From Roseivirga sp. BDSF3-8 (GTDB taxonomy: Bacteria; Bacteroidota; Bacteroidia; Cytophagales; Cyclobacteriaceae), in assembly GCF_041449215.1 (NCBI RefSeq), contig NZ_JBGNFV010000001.1:3365001-3429000 (forward strand): a DNA stretch of 64,000 nucleotides, in the 5' to 3' direction. Each line of letters begins with the position of its first letter. Position 1 is the first letter of the stretch. The notes beneath the pieces are model-generated. The model saw only the letters and a program-made list of their open reading frames with translations, ran no database searches and had not been told where the DNA came from. Both the position numbers and the translations under genes were made by a program. Of this stretch, positions 15,923-24,742 are shown in pieces.

Positions 15923-18900
15923 ATGAAAGCCGACAATAACAAGGAAACACCTGCTGGCGGCAATAACCAGGAGATGAAAGTGGACAAGGAATTTGGCCTT
16001 ACCACTCTTTCCGTGAAAAACCGGACGACCGTATTCTTCCTCACTCTTCTTGTGGTGCTCATGGGGATTGGAACCTACGTGAGCTTACCGAAGGAGAACT
16101 TCCCGGAAATAGAGCAACCCATAGTATATGTGGGGACACCTCACCCGGGTAACTCGCCGGTGGATATGGAAAACCTCATTACCCGCCCTATAGAAAAGGA
16201 GCTGAACACGATTGCTGAGGTGGATGAGATCAAGTCTACCTCGGTGCAGGACTACAGCACCATCATAGTAGAGTTTAACCCGGAGACGGACATAGATGAT
16301 GCGCTCACGAAGGTAAAGGATGCGGTGGACCGCGCCAAGCCGGAGTTGCCCTCAGATCTGCAGGAGGACCCTAATGTCTTTGAGATGAACTTCTCGGAGA
16401 TGCCTATCCTGAACATCAACCTTTCGGGTGATTTCAGTATCGAGACGCTTAATGAGTACGCGGAGTACCTGGAAGAAGAGATCGAAAAGCTGACGGAGAT
16501 ATCCAAAGCGGAGATTAGGGGCGTGGATGAGAAGGAGGTGCAGGTGCTGGTGGATCCCTATGCTATGGAGGCACGTATGGTCAGCTTCAGTGATATTGAG
16601 AATGCCATTTCTGCCGAGAACGTGACGCTAAGCGGGGGTAATATCCTGGCTGACGGCGTGAGGCGTACCCTTAGGGTGATCGGGGAGTTTAGCGATCCCA
16701 GTCAGCTCGAAGATATTGTGATCAAAAATGAGAACAATAACATCGTTTACCTGAAGGACATAGCGCGGGTAAAATTCGGTTACGAGGATAAGGAAAGTTA
16801 TGCGCGCCTGGAGACGGATCCTGTGGTGATGTTAGATGTGGTAAAGAGAAGCGGGGAAAACCTGCTGATAGCTACGGAGAAGATATTTGACATCCTCGAG
16901 GATGCTGAAGAAAACTATTTTCCGGAAGGGCTTACGGTAACGATTACCAATGACCAGTCGGAAAATACAAGGGACATGGTGAGCAGCCTGGAGAACAATA
17001 TTATCTCGGGGGTAATCCTGGTGGTACTGGTACTGCTGTTCTTCCTGGGTACGCGTAATGCGCTCTTTGTGGGTATCGCGATACCGCTGTCAATGTTTCT
17101 CACTTTTCTTATACTTGGTGCTTTTGATATCAGCATTAATATGATGGTGCTTTTCTCGCTCATCATGGCACTGGGTATGCTGGTGGATAACGGTATTGTG
17201 GTGGTGGAGAACGTATACCGCCTGATGGAGAAGGGGTATAATGCTGTGGCGGCTACTAAACTGGGTGTAGGTGAGGTGGCTATGCCTATCATTGCGAGTA
17301 CGGCTACGACGCTGGCGGCCTTCCTTCCGCTTGCCTTCTGGCCGGGCCTGATGGGTGAGTTCATGAAGTACCTGCCTATTACCCTCATTATTACGCTGGG
17401 CTCTTCGCTTTTTGTGGCGCTGGTCATCAACCCTGTTTTTATCAGTGCCTTTATGAAACTGGATACGGGTGAAAAGCGCGATACGGGTAAGATGTGGAAG
17501 ATAGTGGGTATACTGGTAGTTATTGGCGGCCTACTGATCATTACAGGCTTCTCACAGGATATTGGTGGTTTAATTGCCGCTGGTAACCTCTTCGTATTCT
17601 TTGCCTTGCTCAAGCCTTTGGATGTGTACCTGCTTACTCCGGGTGCCCGGAAGTTTCAGCAGACGTTTCTGCCATGGATAGAGCGTCTGTACCGCAATAC
17701 TATCGTATTTGCGCTCAGGGGCAGAAACCCGCTTTGGTTCTTCGGAGGTACGGTGGTTGCCCTGATCTTTGCCATAGGACTTATGGGGGTGGTGCCGCCT
17801 AAGGTGCTGTATTTTCCGGAACTGGAGCCTCTGTACGTGAACGTATTTGTGGAGTTTCCGGTAGGCACAGATATTGAAGAAACCAACGAATTTACACAAG
17901 AGATAGAAGATAAGGTAATAGATATCATAGAGCCTTATCGCTATATGGTGGAGTCTGTGGTGGCTAAGGTAGGACAGGACACTTCCGATCCTAACGATCC
18001 TTCTGCCTTCGGCTCTTCTGATACACCAAATAAGGCCCGCCTTACGGTTAACTTTGTGGAATATAAGGAGCGGGAAGGCCAGAGCACGAAGGAGATTATG
18101 GAGGAGATCCGGGAAGGCCTGCAAGGGTATCCGGGGGTGACGATCACGGTGGATAAGGATGCTAACGGTCCGCCTGCGGGTAAGCCTATCAGTATCGAGA
18201 TTACGGGTGAGGACTATGCCACGCTGATCAATACGGCGGAGTCTATGCGTACTTACATTACTAACTCTGGCATAGAGGGTATCGAAAAGCTGAAAATGGA
18301 TCTGGAGACTGGTAAGCCTGAGCTTATCATAGACATAGACCGCGAAAAAGCGCGCCGCTTCGGGCTGAGTACTTACACTATTGCTAATGAGGTGCGTACC
18401 TCACTCTTTGGTAAGGAAATAAGTAAGTATAAAGAGGGGGAGGATGATTATGAGATCCAGCTTCGCCTGGATACTACTTATCGCTATGACCTGGATGCGC
18501 TGCTGAACAAAAGCATTACATTCCGCGACCAGAGCTCGGGTAATATGCGCCAGGTACCTATATCATCTGTAGCGGATGTGCAGCTGAGCTCTACGTACGG
18601 CAGTGTAAAACGTAAAGACCTGAAGCGGATCATCACGCTGAGCTCGAACGTGCTGGGTGATTTTAACCCGACTGAGGTGAACGAGGAAATCAAAACCTTG
18701 CTGCAGGACTTTAACATGCCGGCGGGATATGAGTACAAGTTTGGCGGAGAGCAGGAGAAACAGGCCGAGGAGATGGCCTTCCTGAGCAAAGCGCTCTTCC
18801 TTGCCATATTCTTTATTTTCCTCATCATCGTGAGCCAGTTTAATAAGATCACGGCGCCGTTCATTATCATGACTTCCGTACTGTTCAGTACCATTGGTGT

Positions 18901-19405
18901 ATTCCTTGGTCTGGTGGTGTTCCGTATGGATTTTATTGTGATCATGACCATGATCGGTATTATTTCCCTGGCGGGTATTGTGGTAAACAATGCCATTGTA
19001 CTGATTGACTTTATCGAGCTACAACGCAGACGCCACCGTGAGGAGCTGGGTGTGGAGTTGCTCCCGTATAATCTTATCAAGGAGTCAATCATTGAAGCGG
19101 GTGAGACCCGTCTGCGTCCGGTACTGCTTACTGCTATTACCACGATTCTCGGACTTATTCCCCTGGCTGTGGGTATCAACATTGACTTTATCAGGTTATT
19201 CACTGAATACAATGCTGACTTCTACCTGGGTGGGGACAATGTGAAGTTCTGGGGGCCTATGTCCTGGACCATCATTTACGGCCTTACGGTGAGTACCTTC
19301 CTTACCTTGGTCATTGTGCCGGTCATGTACCTGATTACGGATAAGCTTAAGTACAAGGCGGCTAAAAAAAGAGAGAAGCTGAAGGAAAAGATGGCTACGG
19401 CCTGA
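15923..19405 (+). CDS. efflux RND transporter permease subunit
   Basis: A 1160-residue proton-driven exporter of the AcrB/HAE family. Seen: RTTVFFLTLLVVLMGIGTYVSLPKENFPEIE with the first TM, two periplasmic porter regions, and the TM4 motif LFSLIMALGMLVDNGIVVVEN carrying the acidic residue of the proton relay; the second half repeats the layout (GIISLAGIVVNNAIVLIDFIELQ). It is longer than E. coli AcrB (1049): extra hydrophobic segments are inserted at about residues 515-570 and near the C-terminus, common in Bacteroidota homologues. It is last in the tetR-tolC-adaptor-permease operon and is followed by a terminator. Substrate unknown. Confidence 0.94.
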   Translation: MKADNNKETPAGGNNQEMKVDKEFGLTTLSVKNRTTVFFLTLLVVLMGIGTYVSLPKENFPEIEQPIVYVGTPHPGNSPVDMENLITRPIEKELNTIAEVDEIKSTSVQDYSTIIVEFNPETDIDDALTKVKDAVDRAKPELPSDLQEDPNVFEMNFSEMPILNINLSGDFSIETLNEYAEYLEEEIEKLTEISKAEIRGVDEKEVQVLVDPYAMEARMVSFSDIENAISAENVTLSGGNILADGVRRTLRVIGEFSDPSQLEDIVIKNENNNIVYLKDIARVKFGYEDKESYARLETDPVVMLDVVKRSGENLLIATEKIFDILEDAEENYFPEGLTVTITNDQSENTRDMVSSLENNIISGVILVVLVLLFFLGTRNALFVGIAIPLSMFLTFLILGAFDISINMMVLFSLIMALGMLVDNGIVVVENVYRLMEKGYNAVAATKLGVGEVAMPIIASTATTLAAFLPLAFWPGLMGEFMKYLPITLIITLGSSLFVALVINPVFISAFMKLDTGEKRDTGKMWKIVGILVVIGGLLIITGFSQDIGGLIAAGNLFVFFALLKPLDVYLLTPGARKFQQTFLPWIERLYRNTIVFALRGRNPLWFFGGTVVALIFAIGLMGVVPPKVLYFPELEPLYVNVFVEFPVGTDIEETNEFTQEIEDKVIDIIEPYRYMVESVVAKVGQDTSDPNDPSAFGSSDTPNKARLTVNFVEYKEREGQSTKEIMEEIREGLQGYPGVTITVDKDANGPPAGKPISIEITGEDYATLINTAESMRTYITNSGIEGIEKLKMDLETGKPELIIDIDREKARRFGLSTYTIANEVRTSLFGKEISKYKEGEDDYEIQLRLDTTYRYDLDALLNKSITFRDQSSGNMRQVPISSVADVQLSSTYGSVKRKDLKRIITLSSNVLGDFNPTEVNEEIKTLLQDFNMPAGYEYKFGGEQEKQAEEMAFLSKALFLAIFFIFLIIVSQFNKITAPFIIMTSVLFSTIGVFLGLVVFRMDFIVIMTMIGIISLAGIVVNNAIVLIDFIELQRRRHREELGVELLPYNLIKESIIEAGETRLRPVLLTAITTILGLIPLAVGINIDFIRLFTEYNADFYLGGDNVKFWGPMSWTIIYGLTVSTFLTLVIVPVMYLITDKLKYKAAKKREKLKEKMATA

Positions 19406-19419
19406 TGAGTTATACAAAG

Positions 19420-19446
19420 GGAGGAGAGTATATCTTCTCCTTTTTT
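19420..19446 (+). terminator. terminator of the efflux operon
   Basis: GGAGAGTATATCTTCTCC-type stem followed by six T, starting 15 bases after the permease stop. Confidence 0.75.
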
Positions 19447-19484
19447 GCTAATAAAGATTTACGGATAAGCTATAAACAGACCGG

Positions 19485-20717
19485 ATGAGCAGAGGCTTAT
19501 GGATTGCCCTGGTGGTGGCATTTCTTATTCTTATTGACATATATGTGTTTCAGGCGGTACGGGTAATGGCTGAGTCATGGAGCCTGATGGGCCGTCGCAT
19601 TGCCTACAGTGTTTACTGGGGCCTGAGCATACTTGCTGTGCTGGGTATTTTTGCGGCTATAGTGGTGGACTTTGAGAAGTACAGGCTACTGCGCTACTTT
19701 ATTTTTTCAGGCATATTTGCCAATATTCTGGGTAAGGTCTTTGCCTCTCTTTTTCTGGGGGTTGATGACATTATGCGTGGTGTGCAATGGGTGTGGCAGC
19801 AATTTTCGCCCCCAGCGGCACCCCGGGATAATAGCCGGCACGACTTCCTGGTAAAGGGCAGTATCATTGCGGGAACTATCCCGCTCGTAACGATGAGCTA
19901 TGGCATCATATCCGGTGCACATGACTACCGCGTCATTACCCGGAGGATCGCCCTCCCTAATCTGCCCAAAAGCTTTCACGGTATCCGTATCGCCCAGGTA
20001 TCTGACATACACAGCGGTAGCTTTTTTAACAAAACGGCTGTGAAGGGCGGGGTGGAGATGGTGCTGAATGAAAAGCCTGACCTCATATTCTTCACGGGTG
20101 ACCTGGTGAACAACGAATCGAAAGAAGTGCGGGATTATATCCCTGTATTTAATAAACTGAAGGCTCCATTGGGCGTTTACAGTACGCTGGGTAATCACGA
20201 TTACGCCAACTATACGGAATGGCCGAGTGAGCAGGCTCGTGTGCAGGATGTGAAAAACCTGATGGAGGCACACCGGATCATGGGCTATGATCTGCTTATG
20301 AATGAGCATCGTATGCTGGAGCAGGGCGGGGACAAGCTGGCTATCCTGGGTGTGGAAAACTGGGGTAAGGGCCGCTTCCCTAAATATGGCCGGCTGGATC
20401 AGGCCCATAAGGGTACAGGTGGGGCTGCTGTGAAGCTGCTGCTAAGCCACGACCCAAGCCACTGGGACGGCCAGGTAAGGCCTGAATATCCTGACATTGA
20501 TGTCATGTTTGCAGGGCATACTCACGGGTTTCAGTTCGGTGTGGAAATAGGCGACTTCCGCTGGAGCCCCTCACAGTACGTCTACAAACAGTGGGCGGAT
20601 CTGTATAAGGAGGGTAATCAGTACCTGTATGTGAACAGGGGGTTCGGATTTCTTGGCTTCCCGGGGCGCGTAGGTATGCCTCCGGAGATAACAATAATAG
20701 AACTGGTTACAGCCTGA
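19485..20717 (+). CDS. membrane-anchored metallophosphoesterase
   Basis: A 410-residue protein: about three N-terminal TM helices (residues 5-25, 40-62, 70-92), a linker, and a calcineurin-type phosphoesterase domain from about residue 160. All five metal motifs are present: SDIHSG, GDLVNN, GNHDY, LLLSHDP and GHTHG. The closest known layout is YkoQ/YaeI-like, which acts on lipid-linked or UDP-sugar phosphates at the membrane. It is 80 bases after the efflux operon behind a terminator, so it should have its own promoter. A second, soluble-type relative is at 37397. Confidence 0.88.
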   Translation: MSRGLWIALVVAFLILIDIYVFQAVRVMAESWSLMGRRIAYSVYWGLSILAVLGIFAAIVVDFEKYRLLRYFIFSGIFANILGKVFASLFLGVDDIMRGVQWVWQQFSPPAAPRDNSRHDFLVKGSIIAGTIPLVTMSYGIISGAHDYRVITRRIALPNLPKSFHGIRIAQVSDIHSGSFFNKTAVKGGVEMVLNEKPDLIFFTGDLVNNESKEVRDYIPVFNKLKAPLGVYSTLGNHDYANYTEWPSEQARVQDVKNLMEAHRIMGYDLLMNEHRMLEQGGDKLAILGVENWGKGRFPKYGRLDQAHKGTGGAAVKLLLSHDPSHWDGQVRPEYPDIDVMFAGHTHGFQFGVEIGDFRWSPSQYVYKQWADLYKEGNQYLYVNRGFGFLGFPGRVGMPPEITIIELVTA

Positions 20718-20724
20718 TACGACT

Positions 20725-21174
20725 ATGTACTTATCTGCTATGAATATTGAGGTGGACGCAGGTGCGAAGGCATTTGCAAAAGCTGAAGTCCGGATAGATG
20801 CTACTCCGGAAATTGTCTATGATATCCTATCTCATATAAGAAAGTGGCCCTCATGGCAGGAAGATGTCTCCCGCACTAAAATCAATAATGTACAGCCTGA
20901 GGCAGGCACTGAATTTAGCTGGAAGGTGAATGGGATGACGATCAAATCCCGGTTACATACAGCGAACTATCCGGCTGCCCTTGGGTGGACGGGTGAGGTG
21001 TGGTGGTACAAAGCCATTCATAACTGGCATATGGTGCCTGACGGTGACGGGGGTACCTATCTGACTGTGGTAGAATCCATGTCAGGCTTCGGAGCCAGCC
21101 TTATGCAGGGCATGCTGCGCAAGAGTGTGCGGAAGAATGCGAAAGAACTTAAGCGAGCTGCGGAGCACAAGTAG
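20725..21174 (+). CDS. SRPBCC family (START-like) protein
   Basis: A 149-residue protein, or 144 if the Met at residue 6 is used. Pattern AKAEVRIDATPEIVYDILSHIRKWPSWQEDV and later GEVWWYKAIHNWHMVPDGDGGTYLTVVES is that of polyketide cyclase/dehydrase SRPBCC domains, which hold a hydrophobic ligand in a helix-grip fold. No catalytic function can be named. It lies 8 bases after the metallophosphoesterase stop, so the two are probably co-transcribed. Confidence 0.8.
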   Translation: MYLSAMNIEVDAGAKAFAKAEVRIDATPEIVYDILSHIRKWPSWQEDVSRTKINNVQPEAGTEFSWKVNGMTIKSRLHTANYPAALGWTGEVWWYKAIHNWHMVPDGDGGTYLTVVESMSGFGASLMQGMLRKSVRKNAKELKRAAEHK

Positions 21175-21400
21175 AGTTTTCTGATCATTTCCTTTATTAA
21201 GCCTATGGGCTCCCTTCACTTTCCGGAAGAAATTCACTTTCGGTAATACTAGTTTTATTGGATTTTTTTCATGCGGTAGGCCTCTGTCTCTTAGAGTGTT
21301 ATAGGATTTGAATGATTCGTTTTGGGTAGATGAGGGCTATTTTTGGGTTACTATGTCCTGTTTCTTTGATAAAGGGGCGAATAAAATTTTAACCAGAACG

Positions 21401-22678
21401 ATGAAAAAGATTTTACTTTATGTAGTGGGTGTTTTTTGCTGTGCCATAGCCTGTAAACCAGTGGCTGTGAGTACTTCAGATAGCATTCCGCCCGATGTCA
21501 CCCTTAATACTTACACCCAAGGCATTCGTAATAAGACGACAGTAGAGGCCAATGGTAGTGCGGCTGAAATGAAGGTGGCCGTAGGGGAAAAAGTGTACTT
21601 CATAGGTACCGGATACGATAGTCTCGGCCTAAGAGATGCCAGAGTAGCAGCAGTGAGCGGAGGTATGCTCAGGGTCAATAATAATAACCTGATACGTGTT
21701 ACAGTTCATGAAAACGACACCACAGTAGACTCCACAGGTGTGACCGTTAGTTCTAAAAATGCCCTGCTGGCGGGAGAGGTCGAGTTTGACCGTCCGGATC
21801 AGGAGGTAGTACTCCGGGCACGCTCAACTGACTGGGCTGGTAATGCTGCCGTAACGCCTACACTGACTATTGTGCCTCTCCCTAAGCCAGTGGCCAGGCT
21901 TTCTGCCGATCGTACGGTGGTGGAGCAGGGTGAGGCGGTCACACTGACCTATGAAACCGAGCATGCTGACACGGTAAAAATAAACGGGAATGTACAAAAT
22001 ACAAGAAACGGAACTCGGACATTTAACCCCGGCTCCTCTGTGCCCGTAATCCTTGAAGCCATAAATGAGGTGGGCAGAGACGCCGACACTATTGAAATCA
22101 GGGTAACGATGCCGCCTGCGCTACCACAGATCAATACCTTTACTCTGAATAAAAGTACAGCAGATGAGGGTGAAAGCGTAAGAGCAAGCTGGAATGTGTC
22201 TAATGCCACGCAGGTCAGGCTTTACAGAAATGGGTCACGTATTCACACGAATAGTGATATGACTGACTCTCATAGCTTCAGTATTAACAATAGCGGAAAT
22301 TACACGATAAAGCTTGAAGCAACAGGGGCCGGGGGTACCAGTGAATACAGCCGGTCGCTTACCATCACGGAGCCCGCTCCTCAAATGCCGGTTGAATCCT
22401 GTAGTAATATGTCGGCCTGGTGGGCTTACGTGGCTAAGGATGCTATTCAGTCCTATTGGATCATGGACCTTTCTAATTTGATTACAGGGGATCGAATTTC
22501 GACAGTAAAAAACCTGGGTGGGTCTGATATACTCGTTAGGGTGTCAGGCCGCGAAGTACTTATCCCCGCCGGAGGTAGCTCTTCAGGTCTGAATGGTATC
22601 TCATTCAGTAACCGCTTTGAGGCTTATGTTGGTAACCCGAATGCTCTTGGAGTTGCACTGGAGTTCTGTAAGCAGTAA
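21401..22678 (+). CDS. secreted lipoprotein with Ig-like domains
   Basis: A 425-residue lipoprotein. The start at 21401 is chosen because the open frame extends further upstream, but only here does a signal peptide begin (MKKILLYVVGVFCCAIAC). The mature part has two Ig/PKD-like beta-sandwich repeats: about residues 170-250 (RLSADRTVVEQGEAVTLTYETE) and 255-340 (TFTLNKSTADEGESVRASWNV), then a C-terminal ~85-residue domain with paired Cys (ESCSNMSAWWAYV.. and LEFCKQ). It is probably a surface or periplasmic binding or adhesion protein; I cannot assign a ligand. Monocistronic with its own terminator. Confidence 0.75.
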   Translation: MKKILLYVVGVFCCAIACKPVAVSTSDSIPPDVTLNTYTQGIRNKTTVEANGSAAEMKVAVGEKVYFIGTGYDSLGLRDARVAAVSGGMLRVNNNNLIRVTVHENDTTVDSTGVTVSSKNALLAGEVEFDRPDQEVVLRARSTDWAGNAAVTPTLTIVPLPKPVARLSADRTVVEQGEAVTLTYETEHADTVKINGNVQNTRNGTRTFNPGSSVPVILEAINEVGRDADTIEIRVTMPPALPQINTFTLNKSTADEGESVRASWNVSNATQVRLYRNGSRIHTNSDMTDSHSFSINNSGNYTIKLEATGAGGTSEYSRSLTITEPAPQMPVESCSNMSAWWAYVAKDAIQSYWIMDLSNLITGDRISTVKNLGGSDILVRVSGREVLIPAGGSSSGLNGISFSNRFEAYVGNPNALGVALEFCKQ

Positions 22679-22702
22679 AAATCTTTAGTTGTCCATTTTT
22701 TA

Positions 22703-22738
22703 AGACCGGCTGCCAGGTGGTAGCTGGTCTTTTTATTT
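22703..22738 (+). terminator. terminator after Ig-like lipoprotein
   Basis: AGACCGGCT, 10-base loop, AGCTGGTCT with one wobble pair, then TTTTTATTTT. Confidence 0.8.
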
Positions 22739-22942
22739 TCCATTCACCTGATATTAGGACCAGTGCCGCTTTCCTATTTCCCTGCATTTTTCGTAACTTT
22801 TAAGTAGTCCGATAGCTTTAATAATCAATAAACGTATTGCCGTTCTTTTTATGTCCTCATGGCCAGGTCTATATGAGGCATTGTGCCAGTATGGTATTTT
22901 CAGAATTTATTTTTTCGCATAAGAAACAGTATTAACCACCCT

Positions 22943-23179
22943 ATGTCTAAGAACAACAAAAAGCTTCGTCTGCAGGAATTTGAGATTATGAGTTTTGTAC
23001 TGGACCGGCAGCACCGCTGGGGAGGCCGGGCGGACCAGGTAGCCGAATCAGAAAACGAAGAAGCATGTAACCTCAAAACGATTGCCCCTACCTGTATGAC
23101 TTGCCTACAGGATGTATGCGGGCAGTCAAACGATGGGATATGTACGTACTACGACAGGGACTGTCAACCATACCAGTAG
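22943..23179 (+). CDS. GG-leader precursor peptide next to the graspetide cluster
   Basis: A 78-residue peptide starting at the ATG at 22943 (upstream in-frame ATG at 22883 lacks leader character). Seen: KKLRLQEFEIMSFVLD leader, GG in RWGGRA at residues 27-28, then a ~50-residue core with an acidic first part (ESENEEAC) and seven Cys in a crowded C-terminus (CNLKTIAPTCMTC..C..C..C). The leader is the same TIGR04149-like class as at 8452 and 8913, not that of the grasp-with-spasm precursors. The core could carry several lanthionine or disulfide rings. It converges on the gws operon and shares a terminator with it. Whether the gws enzymes touch it is unknown; the leader argues against it. Confidence 0.75.
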   Translation: MSKNNKKLRLQEFEIMSFVLDRQHRWGGRADQVAESENEEACNLKTIAPTCMTCLQDVCGQSNDGICTYYDRDCQPYQ

Positions 23180-23202
23180 TCGGATACCCACCCTATAAAA
23201 GT

Positions 23203-23236
23203 AAGAAGGCCACGGCATAAGTGTCGTGGCCTTCTT
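23203..23236. terminator. bidirectional terminator between precursor and gws operon
   Basis: Perfect 12-base arms AAGAAGGCCACG and CGTGGCCTTCTT around a 10-base loop, with A/T-rich flanks on both sides. It lies between the convergent genes at 22943 and 23259. Confidence 0.9.
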
Positions 23237-23258
23237 TCATTATTGATTCAAAGGAGCC

Positions 23259-23432
23259 TTAGTCCATGTATCCATCGATACCATGTCTGAAGCCATCCAC
23301 ATAGGTACCGATACTACGAGTAGGTAGTGGCTCTACCGGCTCATAGTAACCTCCCGGAGGCAGGCCACCAGTCAGTTTGCCCAATGATTTTTTGCTGAAC
23401 TTGTCAGCTTTCATACTTTCCAGCTTTTTCAT
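23259..23432 (-). CDS. gwsA: grasp-with-spasm precursor peptide A2
   Basis: A 57-residue peptide. Seen: N-terminus MKKLESMKADKFSKKSL, leader end KLTGG (GG at residues 22-23) and a 34-residue core starting LPPGGYYEPVEP. The core has Ser/Thr at 38, 40, 43 and acids at 31, 34, 46, 53 and 57, so Thr/Ser-to-Asp/Glu ester crosslinks (graspetide chemistry) are possible. The MKKLE..KLTGG pattern is shared with precursor A1, although the cores differ apart from an SIG..TY motif. It is the last gene of the operon, 33 bases after the SPASM gene. It is short and easily missed. Confidence 0.85.
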   Translation of the reverse strand: MKKLESMKADKFSKKSLGKLTGGLPPGGYYEPVEPLPTRSIGTYVDGFRHGIDGYMD

Positions 23433-23465
23433 AATTTTTATAATTTAATGGTTAATAAATACAAT

Positions 23466-24524
23466 CTAAGGTGTGTTTTCAGTGACAATTTCCTTTTCCG
23501 GGCTAAGCCACTCTGCTGAATAGGGATCGTAATGACACTTATCAGGCTTGCTTAGCATATCTTCATTTTTTCGCCATGCACGGCAATCGGTGCAGATGTG
23601 TCTGAATTCACAGTCTTTGCAGGTATCAATCTGGTCTTTATGGACATGCCATACCTGGCTGAAGTCCTGTTCTGAAATAATGTTTTTAATAAGCGTCTGA
23701 TCTATATGCCCGAACCGGGCCGGCATAGAGGGGCACTGACACAGGTACCCGGCGGTATCCATACTTACTTTTCTGTTAAGGCAGGAATTGTGCTTCTGTG
23801 ATTCGGTGAAGAGCATTTTATTGGGGCTGAAATAGTTCGGGGATACCGCGCCGCAGTGGGTGTGGCTATCGATGGCCTTTTTGATAAATACGAGGTTGTT
23901 TTTCCGGATGCGTGAGGAGTGGTCCTCAGGGGTGGGGCAGCCATGCACTACTATCTGTTTTAAGCGCAGGTTCTGACACAGCCCATCATATAAGGCCTCA
24001 TAGTCCGGAGCCCATGGCAGATAAAGCATGATAGACTCTATGGTATGCCGTTTGAAGCAGTTTACTATCTGTGCAAGTGTGTCTGGAGGTATGGCCTGGT
24101 AGATGCGAATATCCATGGCTTCGCACCGGGCTTCGTCCAGTTGGCGGGCAAATGCCTCTACCCATTCCACCCGGGTCCCTGCATCAATGTCCATAATGGC
24201 ATTAGTCACAAGAGAAGGATGATCCCACTCGAGGTTTAGATTCGGAAAAAGGGCTCTTTCCTCATCTGAACCAAAAAAACCGTATTCCTTTTCTTCGAGG
24301 TATTCAAAGTATTCCAGTACGGTATCTATATTGTCCTCACCGTATGAAGCTGCTATTTCCCGGACGGGCTTATGGAGCTCTTCTGTGAGCATGTCGTAGA
24401 GGGCATTGGGTATAAAGTCATAGTTATACCGCTGTATATCGCAAATAACGGACCTTGTGGCACCCTTTACGGGGATGCAATTGGCAAATAGGATGAAATA
24501 TGGCTGATCGGTTTGCGCTGTCAT
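23466..24524 (-). CDS. gwsS: grasp-with-spasm system SPASM domain peptide maturase
   Basis: A 352-residue protein of the SPASM_w_grasp family. Seen: an N-terminal 40 residues reading FILFANCIPVKGATRSVICD, which resemble the precursor-recognition wHTH start of these maturases; a middle alpha/beta region; and a C-terminal SPASM cluster with Cys224, 248, 262, 264, 302, 305, 311, 314 and 330 (TCKDCEFRHICTDCRAW). There is no CxxxCxxC radical-SAM motif anywhere, so it is a pseudo-radical-SAM protein that keeps auxiliary Fe-S sites only. In this system it works with an ATP-grasp ligase on a GG-leader peptide; its own reaction is unproven. Its start overlaps the stop of the small upstream gene by four bases. 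Confidence 0.92.
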   Translation of the reverse strand: MTAQTDQPYFILFANCIPVKGATRSVICDIQRYNYDFIPNALYDMLTEELHKPVREIAASYGEDNIDTVLEYFEYLEEKEYGFFGSDEERALFPNLNLEWDHPSLVTNAIMDIDAGTRVEWVEAFARQLDEARCEAMDIRIYQAIPPDTLAQIVNCFKRHTIESIMLYLPWAPDYEALYDGLCQNLRLKQIVVHGCPTPEDHSSRIRKNNLVFIKKAIDSHTHCGAVSPNYFSPNKMLFTESQKHNSCLNRKVSMDTAGYLCQCPSMPARFGHIDQTLIKNIISEQDFSQVWHVHKDQIDTCKDCEFRHICTDCRAWRKNEDMLSKPDKCHYDPYSAEWLSPEKEIVTENTP

Positions 24525-24742
24525 GCCATTCTGCTTACTGGTTTATAAAAATTGTCGGCATTGTGGTAGCGTACTCTGTACCTGTCTATGGCAATCTTGT
24601 TTACTACAAGGCGCCTGGCAGTGGTACTGACTTCAGCAGGGCGTGTGATATGGAGTATGGCGGGAATCTGGTGGCCGGCATGCTTCTTCCACTGGTCAAG
24701 GGTATGTAATATCTTTTGGTTCTCTTTTTCTTTATTTTCCAT
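24521..24742 (-). CDS. uncharacterised small gene inside the gws operon
   Basis: A 73-residue basic protein of no family I recognise. Its ATG lies inside the last codons of the ATP-grasp gene (11-base overlap) and its stop overlaps the SPASM gene start by four bases (ATGA), so the three genes are translationally coupled. Seen: a Lys/Glu/Gln-rich first 20 residues, a segment IPAILHITRPAEVSTTARRL, and a C-terminal IDRYRVRYHNADNFYKP. No TM helix, no Cys, no GG. It may be an adaptor, leader-binding or connector protein for the two maturases. It could also be a chance frame, but the double overlap makes that unlikely. Confidence 0.6.
   Translation of the reverse strand: MENKEKENQKILHTLDQWKKHAGHQIPAILHITRPAEVSTTARRLVVNKIAIDRYRVRYHNADNFYKPVSRMA

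Noticed and set aside
16915-19212. Long minus-strand frames of 180-240 residues
   Set aside because: They are antisense to the RND permease, and are Ser/Ile-rich as expected for the opposite strand of a membrane protein gene.
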